Notes: generated from the sequence alone by a model not told the origin. A stretch of 64,000 bases of DNA from Candidozyma auris (GCF_003013715.1 NC_072814.1:930001-994000); one strand, 5' to 3'; positions 1 to 12,100 are shown, counted from the stretch's first letter. Program-made: numbers and translations.

Positions 1-4
1 TGTA

Positions 5-3000
5 ATGACCGAGGAAGAGCAAAGACTCACTTTAAGTGTTTGTGTGAGCATCTTCGAGATCTTTGTGGACGCCTACATATCCACCAAAACCGAGATAGAT
101 AAAATCTTAGGTACTGAGTCCAAGAGCGGCTTGAGTAAAGCAGCGAAGCTGGCTCTAAGCCATATAACTACTGACCTTCTTTCACATAAAGACCGCATCA
201 AGAAGTTAGATGAAATCCTCCAAGAATACATGCTGAAAGATAAAAATGTTGAATGCTACGGCGATGCTGTGCTATATGCTCGTTACATTTGGGCAAATAA
301 TTATCTCCTTGCATCACAAAGTTTCTCTTGGAAAGAAAAAAAGTTCGTTGTGGTTCATCTACAACGCCTTCTGGCCGTTTTTACCAACCATCCGACCTTA
401 TCGGTAAGCTATAGCAACTATTTCAACATCGGAAATCTTAATCCAGAGAGCTTTGAGCGAAGACTCACGACATCATCCATTTTGTCAATTTTTTCGAAGA
501 TTCTATGGAGTGAGAAGTCCACAAAAGGCGGGGCAGAAGATACAATCGTTTTACTTGAAAACATTCTTATCCCCAAACCCGAACACGCAAACTCTGCCTC
601 CACTGAAAATGATGGAAGTTTAGTATCATCCGTCATACATGGTAGAGCAAATCTTGATAAGTCGTCTTTATCAAGTGTGAGCGAGTTTCTCGATGTTTGC
701 CCGATAGATCTAAAGCTAAGCTTATGGAACATTCTATTCCTGTATTACGAAGAAACGGCGGCTTTTGATAGCTTTCAGAGGGGATTTGAGCAGAACCTTA
801 GCTTCATGCTTTCTTTCTTCAAAAGTGATAAGTATTGTGAGATGAAGCGTGATCAAGATCGAGCTATTGTGCTACTCAATACTCTTAATTACTTCGGTGG
901 TTACATTCGCATCTTTCTCAGGTACTTGGCGCGTAACAATTGGACTCTTCCCTACATCGAAACCCAAAATTCACTTGAGACAGTCAAAGACCTTGCTCAA
1001 ATATTTGAGCTTTTCTATTGTTTTAGTTTGCATGAAGAGGCAGCTCTTATAACTGGGGCGAAATTCTCCGTTGAGCTGCGCTCTAAAAAGGCTTTTCAAA
1101 GATTGAAGGACTTTTGTATCGAAACTATCACACTCATCTTAGTATACTGCATCAACCAGATCAAGAATGATACGGGAAACGAGGAGGAAATCACAGGATT
1201 ACTTCTCCTAGTGCATAATCAATTGGGCATAAGACGGCTATGCGACTCTTCGTCTGGTGTTTTTCTCAAGCTTGCTGAGGATACTTTGGTCGTTCTTCAT
1301 GACCGACCAGACGTTGAGCTTTCTCAGCTTTTGTCGTGTAGGTTCCATTACAAGGTCAAAATCAACGACAGGTTTCCATCTGATCATGGTACCACAAAAT
1401 CAGCAGAATTGGATAAAGCAAGCGCAAAGGAGCTCGCAAATTTTATTCTTCCCTTATGTTTTAGGAATAATCCTCTCTTAAAGGTCCCTAGAAACGATAT
1501 GAAACAAGTGGTTGATGATATCTTTGATGTCTTGAAGCAGCTCGATCATGATACGGATAAAACTCTTGTGCAAAATAATGCTCGCATCGAAATGTTTTAC
1601 CAAAATACCGTGATTGATACAAGGTTTATCAAACGGGCATTCTATGGTCTTCATGACTTGAGTTTCCAAAAACCACACAATGATTATTCCATAGCCAACA
1701 AGGGTCTATATTTCGTGGAAGCTATCTTCATGTTCAACTCATATAAGATTAGAAAGAAATCTGCGCAGAGCAGAACAGTTGAACTTGAAATGATAATCCG
1801 TCTTTTGAAAGATGACCTTATATCTGGTAGCGAACGGGTCGAGTCATGGATACTTCTTGGCCAGGCTTATGGGTACATTGTCGAGGATGATTTGATATGG
1901 ACATCAGACAAGTTGAATATTATTGAGCGTAAGGTACTCACCGCGAACTTACAAAGACAGTCTCTTCTAAGCTATATTATGGCGATCAATCTTATGACAC
2001 AGAAGGGCCTCAATGATGCTGAGCATTACAAGCCTGTCATAAGCGTTCTTATGAACTCATTTGTCAAAGAACTCTACAATGCAAATAGATCACCATTGGA
2101 TATGATTGCCTTCAAGACTCAAACAAATCCCAAATTTGTGAGAAAGCGTCACACCACGATGTTACAGCCAGTCGCTGATCAGCCTACTCTCACCAATAAG
2201 TTCTGCTTCAAATTGATGCAGCGGTGTCTTCATCTCGCTATCAGGTCCAACGATGAAGAGTGGACTTCCTACTACTATTTAGCGAAGATTCAAAATAAAT
2301 TAGGGAAGCCTGCTTCTCAGATACTTGATACAATATCTGAGAGCAGTGATATCAGCTTTATTCAAGGTACCACTGCTGACCCATTTTTGGAGGCTTCGTA
2401 CTCCTTGTGCTCGTGGACGTATAAATTTTTCAAGGCAGGGAAGATTACGTTGACTCAAGCGCTAGACTATTTAAAGCGCGATCCATTTTTGAAGGTGAAG
2501 GCGGACATCAACATTGATAAAGCGGAAGATTTATATCGTTTGTTGATCGCGTGCTTCAAGACTATAAACTCACTCGACAAGAAGGGTTGGTACCACAAAC
2601 AATGTTACAGAATGGCTGTGATTTACTATGATGAGTTTGATGATTTTAAGGAAGCTAAGAAAATAATGTCAAGGTTCTTCACCTTGAAGGCTACTAACAA
2701 AACTTATCTTCAGATGTGGAAGCCCGAGCATGAGAGACCAGGTAAGCATTTTGTGTACATGTATCAGTACACTGAATTCTATATCAAGTTGTTGAGAAGA
2801 GAACTTGATCTTGCCTCATTGGTTCTCATGCTTCCAAAACTCCGAAGAGCGAACTCAACCATGATTAAGTTGTATTTTGCATGGGAGAACATCTGCTCAT
2901 CTATTTGCAAACTCATTAGAGTTATAGCGAAAGTAGAGGACGGCTCTACAGAAAAATTTTTGTTCTTGAAACCTCACCAAACATTTGTGAGGCAGGCTAA

Positions 3001-4264
3001 ACACCTCAATGAAGCAATGAAAGGTAAAAAGATCCCTGAGGACTTGAAGGCACAGTTTTGTTACCTCTATGTGATCAATGAGATGAGAAAGCTTAATAAT
3101 GGGTTTGGTCCAACGTCGTTGATTGATGATACATTATGCTCGGTTTACCTTAGAGTTTTCAGCACCCAGGTTGAAAGGCTACAAATTACTGACAAAGATG
3201 ATAGTCCCAAAGAAGGATCTAAGGATTCAAAAGTAAAGCGGCTTGCACGAAGGGATCTTTTTCCTTTCATTACGGGCCTCGTCACGGTTGTGAAAAGAGA
3301 CGTTGAAGGAATCTTGAAGGATCATTCTGACATCTTCAACGACTTTATGAAGGACTATATCCGTGAGCGACAGGAGAGATATCGTGCCTATAAAAATCTG
3401 CAGGCGATACCCTCTCGGGAAAATATTCCCACCAGTCTGCCGTTGTTACCGGCTCCCGTCATTGGAGATCTGAAGAGCCTGCGAACTCAAGTGAGTGAGA
3501 ATCCAGCAGCAATGAACTCTGCAATCCCGCAACTGTCAGCTCAAAGTACAGATCACAAACCAGTTATCCATGGTGCTACGTCAGAAGCTGAGAATGCTAA
3601 TGGAAGTCAGGATGATTCGAGCAATTCTGTTCAGCAAGATCGTCAATTGCATTCCGATGCCATTGTTAAGCGAGAACGTCCGGAGGCTACGTTAGATGCT
3701 AGTGTTCAGCAAGAGTATCATCCGCTGACCATTTCCGACTCCAACGCGGTATCGGGTAATGTTTTGCCGCTAAATCAAAGTACTTCGAATTCGCAAGGTG
3801 CTCTATACGCTGATAAAATATCCGCCGTATCTCAATTCGTGGGCAAGAATGAATCAAACAAAGAGTATTTGTCGCCACGCCCTTCGGTACCCTTTAATCT
3901 GCCTGGTAGAACTGGACCCAGGGCAGGTATTATCAAAAAGGGCTCAGTGGACGCAGAGATTGAAAAGTCTTTCATAGCACAGACCATGAATATCGACTCC
4001 AACGGATCAGAAAAAAGTCACAGACAGCAGGAGGAGTTAGAGGCTAACGTTTTAGAGTCCAGAGAACCTACACCCCTTGCAGCTTTCATTGATTCTAAAG
4101 TCAAAAGTGCCTCTTCCCAAACAGCAGCTCTGTCTCTGGGAGATGACGACAACGAAACGAAGATTTCCGACCAAAAGGATGTTGGGACACCGAATAGAGT
4201 GGATTTGAAAAGACCAAATGAAGACAGTGATGTTGAAGAATGCAAGAAACCAAAAATAGGTTAA
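5..4264 (+). CDS. HIR3: HIR3-like histone regulatory complex subunit (5' partial)
   Basis: The 1419-residue protein resembles Hir3 (Cabin1 family), the large helical scaffold of the HIR histone H3-H4 chaperone complex. HIR represses histone genes and deposits histones outside replication. The family-like part is the helical repeat region around residues 830-1000, with a conserved stretch containing GWYHKQCYRMA and a following FFTLK. Residues about 1140-1419 are low-complexity, rich in Ser, Asn, Gln and acidic residues. The C-terminus has a bipartite basic pattern (KRP, then KKPK) that fits a nuclear protein. The S. cerevisiae protein is about 1650 residues. The first ATG lies at base 5 with no upstream stop visible, so the true start is probably outside the window. 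The gene name rests on recalled family features. Confidence 0.75.
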   Translation: MTEEEQRLTLSVCVSIFEIFVDAYISTKTEIDKILGTESKSGLSKAAKLALSHITTDLLSHKDRIKKLDEILQEYMLKDKNVECYGDAVLYARYIWANNYLLASQSFSWKEKKFVVVHLQRLLAVFTNHPTLSVSYSNYFNIGNLNPESFERRLTTSSILSIFSKILWSEKSTKGGAEDTIVLLENILIPKPEHANSASTENDGSLVSSVIHGRANLDKSSLSSVSEFLDVCPIDLKLSLWNILFLYYEETAAFDSFQRGFEQNLSFMLSFFKSDKYCEMKRDQDRAIVLLNTLNYFGGYIRIFLRYLARNNWTLPYIETQNSLETVKDLAQIFELFYCFSLHEEAALITGAKFSVELRSKKAFQRLKDFCIETITLILVYCINQIKNDTGNEEEITGLLLLVHNQLGIRRLCDSSSGVFLKLAEDTLVVLHDRPDVELSQLLSCRFHYKVKINDRFPSDHGTTKSAELDKASAKELANFILPLCFRNNPLLKVPRNDMKQVVDDIFDVLKQLDHDTDKTLVQNNARIEMFYQNTVIDTRFIKRAFYGLHDLSFQKPHNDYSIANKGLYFVEAIFMFNSYKIRKKSAQSRTVELEMIIRLLKDDLISGSERVESWILLGQAYGYIVEDDLIWTSDKLNIIERKVLTANLQRQSLLSYIMAINLMTQKGLNDAEHYKPVISVLMNSFVKELYNANRSPLDMIAFKTQTNPKFVRKRHTTMLQPVADQPTLTNKFCFKLMQRCLHLAIRSNDEEWTSYYYLAKIQNKLGKPASQILDTISESSDISFIQGTTADPFLEASYSLCSWTYKFFKAGKITLTQALDYLKRDPFLKVKADINIDKAEDLYRLLIACFKTINSLDKKGWYHKQCYRMAVIYYDEFDDFKEAKKIMSRFFTLKATNKTYLQMWKPEHERPGKHFVYMYQYTEFYIKLLRRELDLASLVLMLPKLRRANSTMIKLYFAWENICSSICKLIRVIAKVEDGSTEKFLFLKPHQTFVRQAKHLNEAMKGKKIPEDLKAQFCYLYVINEMRKLNNGFGPTSLIDDTLCSVYLRVFSTQVERLQITDKDDSPKEGSKDSKVKRLARRDLFPFITGLVTVVKRDVEGILKDHSDIFNDFMKDYIRERQERYRAYKNLQAIPSRENIPTSLPLLPAPVIGDLKSLRTQVSENPAAMNSAIPQLSAQSTDHKPVIHGATSEAENANGSQDDSSNSVQQDRQLHSDAIVKRERPEATLDASVQQEYHPLTISDSNAVSGNVLPLNQSTSNSQGALYADKISAVSQFVGKNESNKEYLSPRPSVPFNLPGRTGPRAGIIKKGSVDAEIEKSFIAQTMNIDSNGSEKSHRQQEELEANVLESREPTPLAAFIDSKVKSASSQTAALSLGDDDNETKISDQKDVGTPNRVDLKRPNEDSDVEECKKPKIG

Positions 4265-4392
4265 GTTCCGGAAGGTTTCGCTATATATATATATAAAGGG
4301 CCTGGTACATTAACGCAGTATATCAATACAAAGTGAATTACCTGTTGATCAATTAAATGAAGTAAATGTGGAATCGTTTGATTGGTAAATAC

Positions 4393-4399
4393 AAAAAAA
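4393..4399 (-). terminator. Pol III T-run terminator of tRNA-Met
   Basis: Seven A on the plus strand, seven T on the transcribed strand, begin directly after the discriminator base of the tRNA. This is the usual RNA polymerase III stop. Confidence 0.8.
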
Positions 4400-4487
4400 T
4401 GCTCCACGGGAGGTTCGAACTCTCGACCTTCAGATGACACAAGTTACACTTATGAGACTGACGCTCTGCCTACTGAGCTAGTGAAGC
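4400..4487 (-). tRNA. tRNA-Met(CAT), elongator, with a 15-nt intron
   Basis: The minus strand folds as a tRNA. The 7-bp acceptor stem pairs GCTTCAC with GTGGAGC, the discriminator is A, the D-arm holds TAGCTCAGTAGG, and the T-arm is GAGAGTTCGAACCTC. The body closely matches yeast elongator tRNA-Met, including AGTCTCATAA before and TCTGAAGGTC after the anticodon. Anticodon CAT is at 4452-4454. A 15-base insertion at 4436-4450 sits one base 3' of the anticodon, the standard tRNA intron position 37/38. Removing it leaves a normal 73-nt tRNA. Confidence 0.95.
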
Positions 4488-4772
4488 AAGGTTATTGTTG
4501 AATTTAGACATTACTATTGTTATATTCAATAAAGGTTTAAACCACATTTTGGCTTTTTTGAGATTTCAAGGATCTCTACTAACATTTAAAGCATTGTTTT
4601 CCTTATACAGACTCTAATACATGAAATTGAAATTCCAACGCTCCTCTAATACATGAAATCTATAAAAAAAACAATTTATAAAAAAAGAAAACAGCCTTAA
4701 ATTAGAAAATCTGAGCTTTCAATTATCTATAAATATCTCAAGCAACTTTGATGATGATGACGATCAATTTCA

Positions 4773-6458
4773 TTATTCTTTGATGTCAGGGGTATACGCA
4801 TATTTAGAGTATTCCCTAATTTTGGCGCCCTTCCAGTAAAATACATAAGGAATAAGGCAACATGCCAACGCGATAAAAGCCATCAAGGTAGAGGCCCATT
4901 CATACCCTAGTCTGTGGTACATCTGAATTGTAAAAAGTGGGACGCATGCACCCCAGATGGATCTCACAAATGTTTTGGCGGCCAATCCACTGGCGGCGTA
5001 GTGTTGGTAGGAGTCAACAATGTAGTTATTTGCGGGATTGTATAGCATCAAAAATCCAAACCCGCAACCAAAACCACTGAAAGCTGGACCAGCCCATGAT
5101 AATCTTGGGTAGGAAGACCAAGCAAATGCGAAAAGGCCTGCTGGAATGAACCAACATCCAATAAGCATCGGTCTCAAACGAAGCTCGGGGGGAGGAAGCT
5201 CGCCTTTGTCAACGTAAGGCTGGGCTTTCTTGTTGTAATCATTGTTGATGAATGGCGCGAGAGCACTTGCAAATAAAACACCACCAGCGATAGGGAGGAA
5301 CATCACACCAGTTTTGGAGGCTGACCATCCTTTTCCTTCCATGTAGATGACGGGATATGCAAAGAAGAACATGTAAAGCAAGCCGTAAAGAACAGCCATG
5401 TATAACGTGACAAGGAAGACAATAACCTCGCTTAACAAAATGAACGGTCTGAGCAACGAGTCGTTCATTTTCTCCTTGACCGTTCTCACTTTCAACTCAC
5501 TAATAGCTCTGTATGTATCATCGCCTGTCAATTTTCTGAGTTTTTTAGCCCTTCTTCTGAGAATGGTTTGGTGGTGTGTTTCTGGAACGAAAAGAATAAG
5601 AAGGGCGTAGCCGACACCGGCGATAATCAAAAAGGTCCAGAAGATCCATCTCCATGTCGAGGTAAAATCGCCCAAGAGACCACCGAAAAGTGGACCAAGA
5701 GCTGGGCCTAAAAATGGTGCTGCGGAAAAAACAGCCATTGCCTTTCCTCTCTCTTTGCCTTCCCAGATATCGGCAAGTGAGCCACCGATAAGACACATTG
5801 GAGCTGAGAAGGCGAGACCATCGATAAGACGACAAACAAGCATCGTTCCAATGTTTTGCGCAAGACCACAAGGAATGATGAATATCAATGCAATAAACAA
5901 GGTGAGAAGATAGATGGGCTGCCTTCCAATTTCCTCGGAGAAGGGTGCAAACACAAGAGGCCCGAACCCGAATCCCAAAACGAAAACGGTGATGGTCGAC
6001 AAGATGTAGACCTCTTCCGAAACACCAAACGTTTTAAGTGGAGATTCCATATCACCAGTGACAACTGAGGAACCAAAAGCAACAATAAAACATACAAACC
6101 CCAAAGTCATGGTAATAAGCCATTTTCTGCAAGTGCCAAAATTCTTTGGGTTTTGTTTATCGCCTGGGACGAACTCCACAATTCTCAATTGCGTAGCCGC
6201 ATCTATGGGGTATTTCCATTCGTCAGCCTCGTTGTATGTGGATTCAGGATCAGGATGAGTGTGGATTCTTTGCACATCGTAAGGTTCCTCTAGAGGACCC
6301 AAATTAACGACCTTTTGGTCAAGTGATTCGACCACCAGTTGCACGGCAGCGCTAGTCTGAATTCGCTCAAGGGTGTTTTGTTCACCATACTGGGTCAGCT
6401 CCAAAGGATGTGGCTGATAATTCTCATTTTTCTCTATAGATTCTTCACTGGAATTCAT
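4773..6458 (-). CDS. MFS drug:H+ antiporter, DHA1 family (FLU1/TPO-like)
   Basis: A 561-residue plasma-membrane transporter of the major facilitator superfamily with about 12 membrane helices. A soluble acidic N-terminus of about 110 residues comes first. It ends in the DHA1-type signature DKQNPKNF (about residues 100-107). A loop 2-3 motif A variant (SEEIGRQP, about 174-181) and antiporter motif C ([10 protein letters not shown], about 251-260) follow. Candida relatives such as Flu1 and the Tpo proteins export azoles, polyamines or weak acids; the substrate here cannot be read from sequence. The start is the ATG at 6458; the open frame extends seven codons upstream but only to a TTG. A GGCTGCGAAA element lies 448 bp upstream. 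Confidence 0.85.
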   Translation of the reverse strand: MNSSEESIEKNENYQPHPLELTQYGEQNTLERIQTSAAVQLVVESLDQKVVNLGPLEEPYDVQRIHTHPDPESTYNEADEWKYPIDAATQLRIVEFVPGDKQNPKNFGTCRKWLITMTLGFVCFIVAFGSSVVTGDMESPLKTFGVSEEVYILSTITVFVLGFGFGPLVFAPFSEEIGRQPIYLLTLFIALIFIIPCGLAQNIGTMLVCRLIDGLAFSAPMCLIGGSLADIWEGKERGKAMAVFSAAPFLGPALGPLFGGLLGDFTSTWRWIFWTFLIIAGVGYALLILFVPETHHQTILRRRAKKLRKLTGDDTYRAISELKVRTVKEKMNDSLLRPFILLSEVIVFLVTLYMAVLYGLLYMFFFAYPVIYMEGKGWSASKTGVMFLPIAGGVLFASALAPFINNDYNKKAQPYVDKGELPPPELRLRPMLIGCWFIPAGLFAFAWSSYPRLSWAGPAFSGFGCGFGFLMLYNPANNYIVDSYQHYAASGLAAKTFVRSIWGACVPLFTIQMYHRLGYEWASTLMAFIALACCLIPYVFYWKGAKIREYSKYAYTPDIKE

Positions 6459-7080
6459 TTTTATGATTTGGAAATGCAATCAAGCAGGCTGGATTTACGC
6501 TTACCTTTATACCTCGAGAATTAGGCTACATTGCTTCGTTTTTAACGACGTTCCACTCAGTTCATGCTTCATGTCCCGGCAGCATAAGAGCCGAAGCGCG
6601 ATATATGTACTTGACTCAAGAGAAACCCGATACACTTGGACGAGAAAGAAATAAAACAAACCCCCGAAGCAAGTAAACAAGGATCAAATTTTCATCATCA
6701 AAAATGTGGTTCTCGGGCAAGCCGGGTCACTCTTAAGAGTGAGCTCGTTGTTCAGTAGCTCGAGTTTCTCGTACATTTGCACCCAAACTCCAGCCGTGCG
6801 AACACTACCAGGAGTGGGTCAAATTTACTGCCTGCAGCCCACGATCGATTTGAATAGACCGAAAGTGAGCGATTTAAATCTTCGCACCATCGGTAGTCGG
6901 CACTTGGCTGCGAAAAACTGCAGGGAAGCCTCTTTCAGGGCCCGATCCGTGGAAATGAAGAATGGCAATTTTGGCCCAGGCAACTGTGGAACTGACTCCA
7001 TCCTGTGGGGAACCTCGAAAGGGAAAAACCTGCCAAAGTAGACTTTCTGAACTTTTTGTCATGTGTAGTCTAGTCTGTTC
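6459..7080. other. Intergenic, promoter of the MFS transporter
   Basis: 622 bases between the transporter start and the 3' end of the next minus-strand gene. No credible ORF was seen. It holds one GGCTGCGAAA element at 6906 and a GTGGGGAACC near 7006. Confidence 0.6.
6906..6915 (+). promoter_or_regulatory. GGCTGCGAAA element
   Basis: Context TTGGCTGCGAAAAA, 448 bp upstream of the MFS transporter. The same 14 bases recur at 18399-18412. Confidence 0.45.
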
Positions 7081-8850
7081 TCATCGCATTAACTGTTCCA
7101 AATCGTGTGTGGCCGTAATCATGTCTAGCTGAGAAGCGATTTCTCTCTCTTCATCGAGGGATACCTTTGAAATCGATCGAAGCTTGCCGTCATTCTCAAA
7201 AATCAAAATGGGTTTGATTTGTGACACGCTTGCGAACGTGTACGAGGTCTTGAACAACTTTGTCATGAGCAAGTCGGGATTGGAGTCGAGCCCCAAAGTG
7301 GTGTACATGTGCGAGACAGTTAATAGCTGCAATAGCCTGATAATCTTCTCAACCGCCTCAACGTAAAGCTTTTTCCCTGGATACGTATGGATATCCACGT
7401 TACTCAAAAGATGATGGAAGTCTTGATTCTTCATTGACTGCATCACTGGGCATCCTTCAGGCACGGACTCAAAGTTGAAGGTTTCAACAATTGTAGCAAT
7501 CGAGGTTCGACTGGGGTACTTGATCGCTGCAGCCAAGTTGTCAAAAAATATCTTCACCAAATGAAGTTTCTCTTTATAAGTTCCCTCAACTAGTATGACG
7601 CTCAAAGTGTTTGCATTAGCCTTACGTATCGAGTCTCTGGCCCTTTGTTCAAGGCTCAACATCGAGATGGTGGAGTTTGAGTACGACTGGTTTCTTGAAG
7701 CCAGAATATCTAGGTCGGAAGAGATCCTCTTGCCGAAGGCATCGACAAAATAAAAAATCTCGGACCTAAACCGAGGACTCGGATCAGCAAGTGAAGATAG
7801 CTTTTCCATACGCAAAATGTAGCTTAGGACGAAAAAGAATGACACCTCTTCCCTATCCTGCAACAGAAAGTATCTTTCGCTAATTCTATGCCTTGTTGCA
7901 GCGGCCCCAAAAGCTGAAGTTGCCTCGATGGCAAAAGGGTAGTTTTCCAAGCTCAAGTTTGGCAATGAAAGTAGTGTCACGAGGAAGTAATTAGCCAACT
8001 CAGCGTACTCTCTTCTAATGCGGTACAGTGAGTCGTCTGAAACGGCCAAGGTGACCAAACAGAATCCAGAATAGCGGTAGAAATCCATGAGCAAGGGTAG
8101 ATTGGTTTCAAGGTGTGCCACTGAATCCAATGGATACGTCTCTGTCACCGGAGGCTTGCCCGAAGCAGAATGAAATAGAGGCTCCACGAACTCGGGGGTG
8201 CCTAAGTGAAACGATGAACGAGTCAACGAGACAAGTAACTTGGTCATATCTGCCTCACACATCAACTTCTGTTCCCACTGCTCATATTGTTTCCTCAGAA
8301 CAGCAACAACCGCTCTCACACACAAACTAGTTAACGCCCTATAAAATGCGCCGTCATACATAATCTCTTGAGCATTATCGACCAAGTCGCAGGCAGCACA
8401 TAAAAGAGCCGTAAAGGACGTCCTTACTCTGTTCTCATAGACACTTCCAGCGTTCAAAAACAGGCTCACATCAGCTTGTGATAGAAACGAGTTTACGCAA
8501 GAAAATAGATTATTGATCACAGACTTCAACTCGTTGCAAATGTGCGAGGAGTCAGTGTCAGGTCTCGATTGATAAGGTAATTCGTTGTACAATTTGCAAA
8601 TGGCACTTGTTCGTAAAGTGACTTCCTCAAGGGTACAAACCCACAAGAATCGATGTTGGCTTATGGGCTTTTTGGTGATTGGTGAGAGTACCCCATATAT
8701 TAGGTCAGGCAAGGCAGTCACAAGTGACATGAACTCACTTCTCGATGGCGAGGACGGTATGGGAGATATATGATCCTTTAGCTTCTTCTGAATTGAGTCA
8801 GCTAAAAGAGTCAATCTCTCACATTTGTCTTCGGATGTGAAGGTATCCAT
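7081..8850 (-). CDS. Uncharacterised 589-aa helical protein
   Basis: I do not recognise this protein. It starts at a clear ATG (8850) and shares a 283-bp divergent promoter region with the TSC1-like gene. The sequence looks globular and mostly alpha-helical, with repeated leucine-rich helices. No signal peptide, obvious membrane segment or catalytic motif was seen. Cysteines are fairly frequent in the first half. The length equals that of the yeast peroxin Pex8, but the C-terminus (EQLMR) is not a PTS1 signal and I could not align conserved blocks. A HEAT/ARM-type scaffold such as the Ybp/Alf4/glomulin group is another guess. No name is assigned. Confidence 0.8.
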   Translation of the reverse strand: MDTFTSEDKCERLTLLADSIQKKLKDHISPIPSSPSRSEFMSLVTALPDLIYGVLSPITKKPISQHRFLWVCTLEEVTLRTSAICKLYNELPYQSRPDTDSSHICNELKSVINNLFSCVNSFLSQADVSLFLNAGSVYENRVRTSFTALLCAACDLVDNAQEIMYDGAFYRALTSLCVRAVVAVLRKQYEQWEQKLMCEADMTKLLVSLTRSSFHLGTPEFVEPLFHSASGKPPVTETYPLDSVAHLETNLPLLMDFYRYSGFCLVTLAVSDDSLYRIRREYAELANYFLVTLLSLPNLSLENYPFAIEATSAFGAAATRHRISERYFLLQDREEVSFFFVLSYILRMEKLSSLADPSPRFRSEIFYFVDAFGKRISSDLDILASRNQSYSNSTISMLSLEQRARDSIRKANANTLSVILVEGTYKEKLHLVKIFFDNLAAAIKYPSRTSIATIVETFNFESVPEGCPVMQSMKNQDFHHLLSNVDIHTYPGKKLYVEAVEKIIRLLQLLTVSHMYTTLGLDSNPDLLMTKLFKTSYTFASVSQIKPILIFENDGKLRSISKVSLDEEREIASQLDMITATHDLEQLMR

Positions 8851-9133
8851 GCTCCTCAGCGATTGAGGATCTCAAGTAGGTATGTTGATCTTCTGCACAA
8901 ATATGTCACTATTCTAAAGAAGGATAGGATAGGGTCTGATGATTTTTCGAATTGGTTCTGACAGTCAACAGTATTACTCTTCCAAGACGCTATTCTTATC
9001 AATCTGAGGAGTATTCTCTGAAGTTGTTATCTCTGTCTCAGAGCTCATTTGTGGCCCATACACAGTCCACTTTTTAAACCTTCTCCTGACATCAGAAACT
9101 ACAGACACAGCTACATCAAAAGATTAGGGACAC

Positions 9134-12100
9134 ATGTCGGGCTCGTCACGGGCACTCCTGCGAACTATAGTGTCTGTGTTTGAAAACTGGTCCGTCAACA
9201 AAAATTGGGATAAGCTGCCCTCGCAGGATATCAAGGACCTCAACGATACCATATATGCATACAAGGAGAGACATAATCTGTTGTCGTCGCTCAACTCTCT
9301 GATCAACCATGAGCTTCGATCTACCTATAGCAAGTACATCAAGGATTCACTGGACCTATCCAAAGAGGTTTTATTCTTGGATCTTTTGACCAAGTTACTG
9401 GCAGGGCTCAATGGAGAAGAGGTGAAGTTGTGGTTGGCCACATATTTATTCCCGGCAATTGAAAGCACGGGATTTGATATCAAGTTTGTAAACAAAGCAA
9501 GGGATTTTATTCGTCTGGTTACAATAGATTTATTCCCCACTGATGACCCAGCTCTACGAGACAGAAGACAGGCAATTGCCCGAATGGTTGTGGACTATAT
9601 TTTACGCATCTACTTGGGCACTTACGAAGAGGCATACAAATTGATCGGGATGGAGTTCGAAGATGCCTCTGCCCGACGTAATGACACTCACGAAAATATT
9701 GAGAGGATACGCTTCATGGAGCGGAATTGTGGTGGTCTTTTACAGGAGTACGGCCAGCAGAGCCCTACAGCATACTTCACGCTTATCAATCAATACTTTG
9801 TCAAAGTGGAAGACAGACTCAAGGTCCTTTGCCTCCTATCCATGTCTGTGTCAAGCTATGCCTCCCGATCAAAGGCAATAATCGACACCCCATTATTTCA
9901 TAGCTTGCTACGATGTCTTCTGGAAGATCAGAGTGAGTCAATTGTTGCTTCAGCGCTTTCTGTATTGGCTGTTTTTATGGGAAAGCTTTGTGAGCAATTG
10001 TCCCCATATGTTTCTGATCTTTTCTTAATCTACGCTCGATTGATTGCCAGGCAGGATCCGGGCACTTTACCAGCAAATACTACAGAAGAGAAAAAGACTA
10101 GTTGGTTGGTGGCGCCACCTGATATGGAGCTGATCACAGCTGGATCCATTCTCAGCACCAGTGAAGAATCTAACTTTCAGTACTTCATTACTGTGCTTTA
10201 TGCGTTGTTCCCGTCTAACCTTTTGCGATTCAGCAAGAACCCTTCAGGGTATTTAAAATTACAGCATCCCAAAGTGGTAGTATACAATTTGGAGTCGTTT
10301 GATGCTGAAAACAAACTTCACCATCTTACCAGAGACCTCTGTAGGCAGATGAGGCTTCATCCTAATCTTGTGGAGCTGGTGACGCTACAGGAAGAGCTTC
10401 GCAGTCCGCTTCAGTGGATATCTAATGAGATTCAGGGGGGAATGAGCGAAGATGATGTAATCCTCCATGTTCTTCGTCTCAATCCTGTTTTCATCATGTG
10501 GCTCCCTGATAGTCTGATGTTACCCAAACTCCTCAGTGAGAAAATTCAAGAGGATGTTCGTACTTCAAATCAACAATTCTCAGGAGATTCATCTGGTAGC
10601 CGTCAAAGAGGCTCAAATGTTGAGAGCATCAACACAACTGTTACTTCTGACAGTATTGAAGGCACTCTGACGCCAAGGAGATCGTCTATTGTACCTAAAA
10701 AAGTCCGCAATGAGAAGTCCCCAAATGAGCCTCAAATAAGATTCAAGACCGTTGACTTTTCAATGCCAAAGCCGGAGGATTCATCACCTAGACCTATTAA
10801 TGGGAATACGCTGACTTCAGAACATGATGGCCAAATACTCGAGCTCTTCTCTGCCCATGAGAAATTGTACAGAATGTCAAGCACGCGAAGAAACTCGGTG
10901 CAGCTGGAACTCCAAAACCCACAGGTAGCATCAGGAAACTTTCAGACAACTACGAAAAGTGCGTCCACTTTACTCAACGAACAGCTTAAAGGAAAGAAAG
11001 ATGAAGAGCAGACTGTATCAAAGGGAAGTTCCTTGGATTTCTATCAACGTGAGTTGTTGCTTTACAAAAATGAAATCGAGTTCATTTTGTATATGAAGGA
11101 GTTGTATAAGTTGAGCTGTATCAAACTCAAGATCCACAATGGTGAACTACGAAGGAGTTTGGAGAAGCAGGGTTTTAAGAGCTCACCCAAGAATGCGGAC
11201 CTGAAATCACACAATGCATTGCTCATTGCTTTGGAAGAATTGCAGAAGAGTAGTCAGACCAAATTGGCTAGTGCTAAAGCAGAGAATGTAAGCCTTTCAA
11301 AAAGGATCATCGAGATTCAGTCCGAAATCAAAAACTTACATGGTCAATTGAATGATGTTCAATCAATCAAAGACGCTGCATTGGCTGACTTGGAAGTTTA
11401 CAAACACTCGGCGGGCGAGATGGAGGTTGAGTTAGAACAACTCAAGTTGAAAGAGAAGGCAGAATCTGCTAAGAGTGAGCCTCAACCATACCCCAAAGCT
11501 CAATCTAGTTCCCCTTCAAATGAGGCTACACCCTTCATCTCCGAGCACGAAGCAGAGTTACACAGCCTTCACGTGGAGTTGGAGATGGCTCGATCAGAGA
11601 CCAGTAGTCTCGAAAGAAAGCTCAAAGATGCCGAGGAGAAGATGGATCTCACCGTGAGAGGGTATGAAAAGCAAATCGCAAACATGAAGCTCGATATTGG
11701 TGAGTCTGTCAGAAAAGAGGTGGGTCACTACTTACGCAAAATTCAGGAGCTTGAGTCTGCTATAATGAAGTATAGCACGTCGATTGAGGAGAAGAATATC
11801 CTCATTCAGCAACTTTCTACTTCCAAGCCAATCAAGATTCCTGGTGGAAGAGAACTGGAGTATGTCTCGAGTCCAGTGAAACCTCGAAACATCCCAGTGC
11901 CGCCAAGGCACAACAGAGCGTATGAAATCGGCACCCCCGACCAGAGAGGTGGCCGAAACATGCAAGAGTACTTTGATACCAGATCAAGTTCTGGTACACT
12001 GATGAGGTCCTCCACGTCTGCTCAATCCGTCCAGATCAATCCTAGACCCCACACTGCGATGTATAGGCTGCCAACCACCACCTCTATCCCTGTGATAAAG

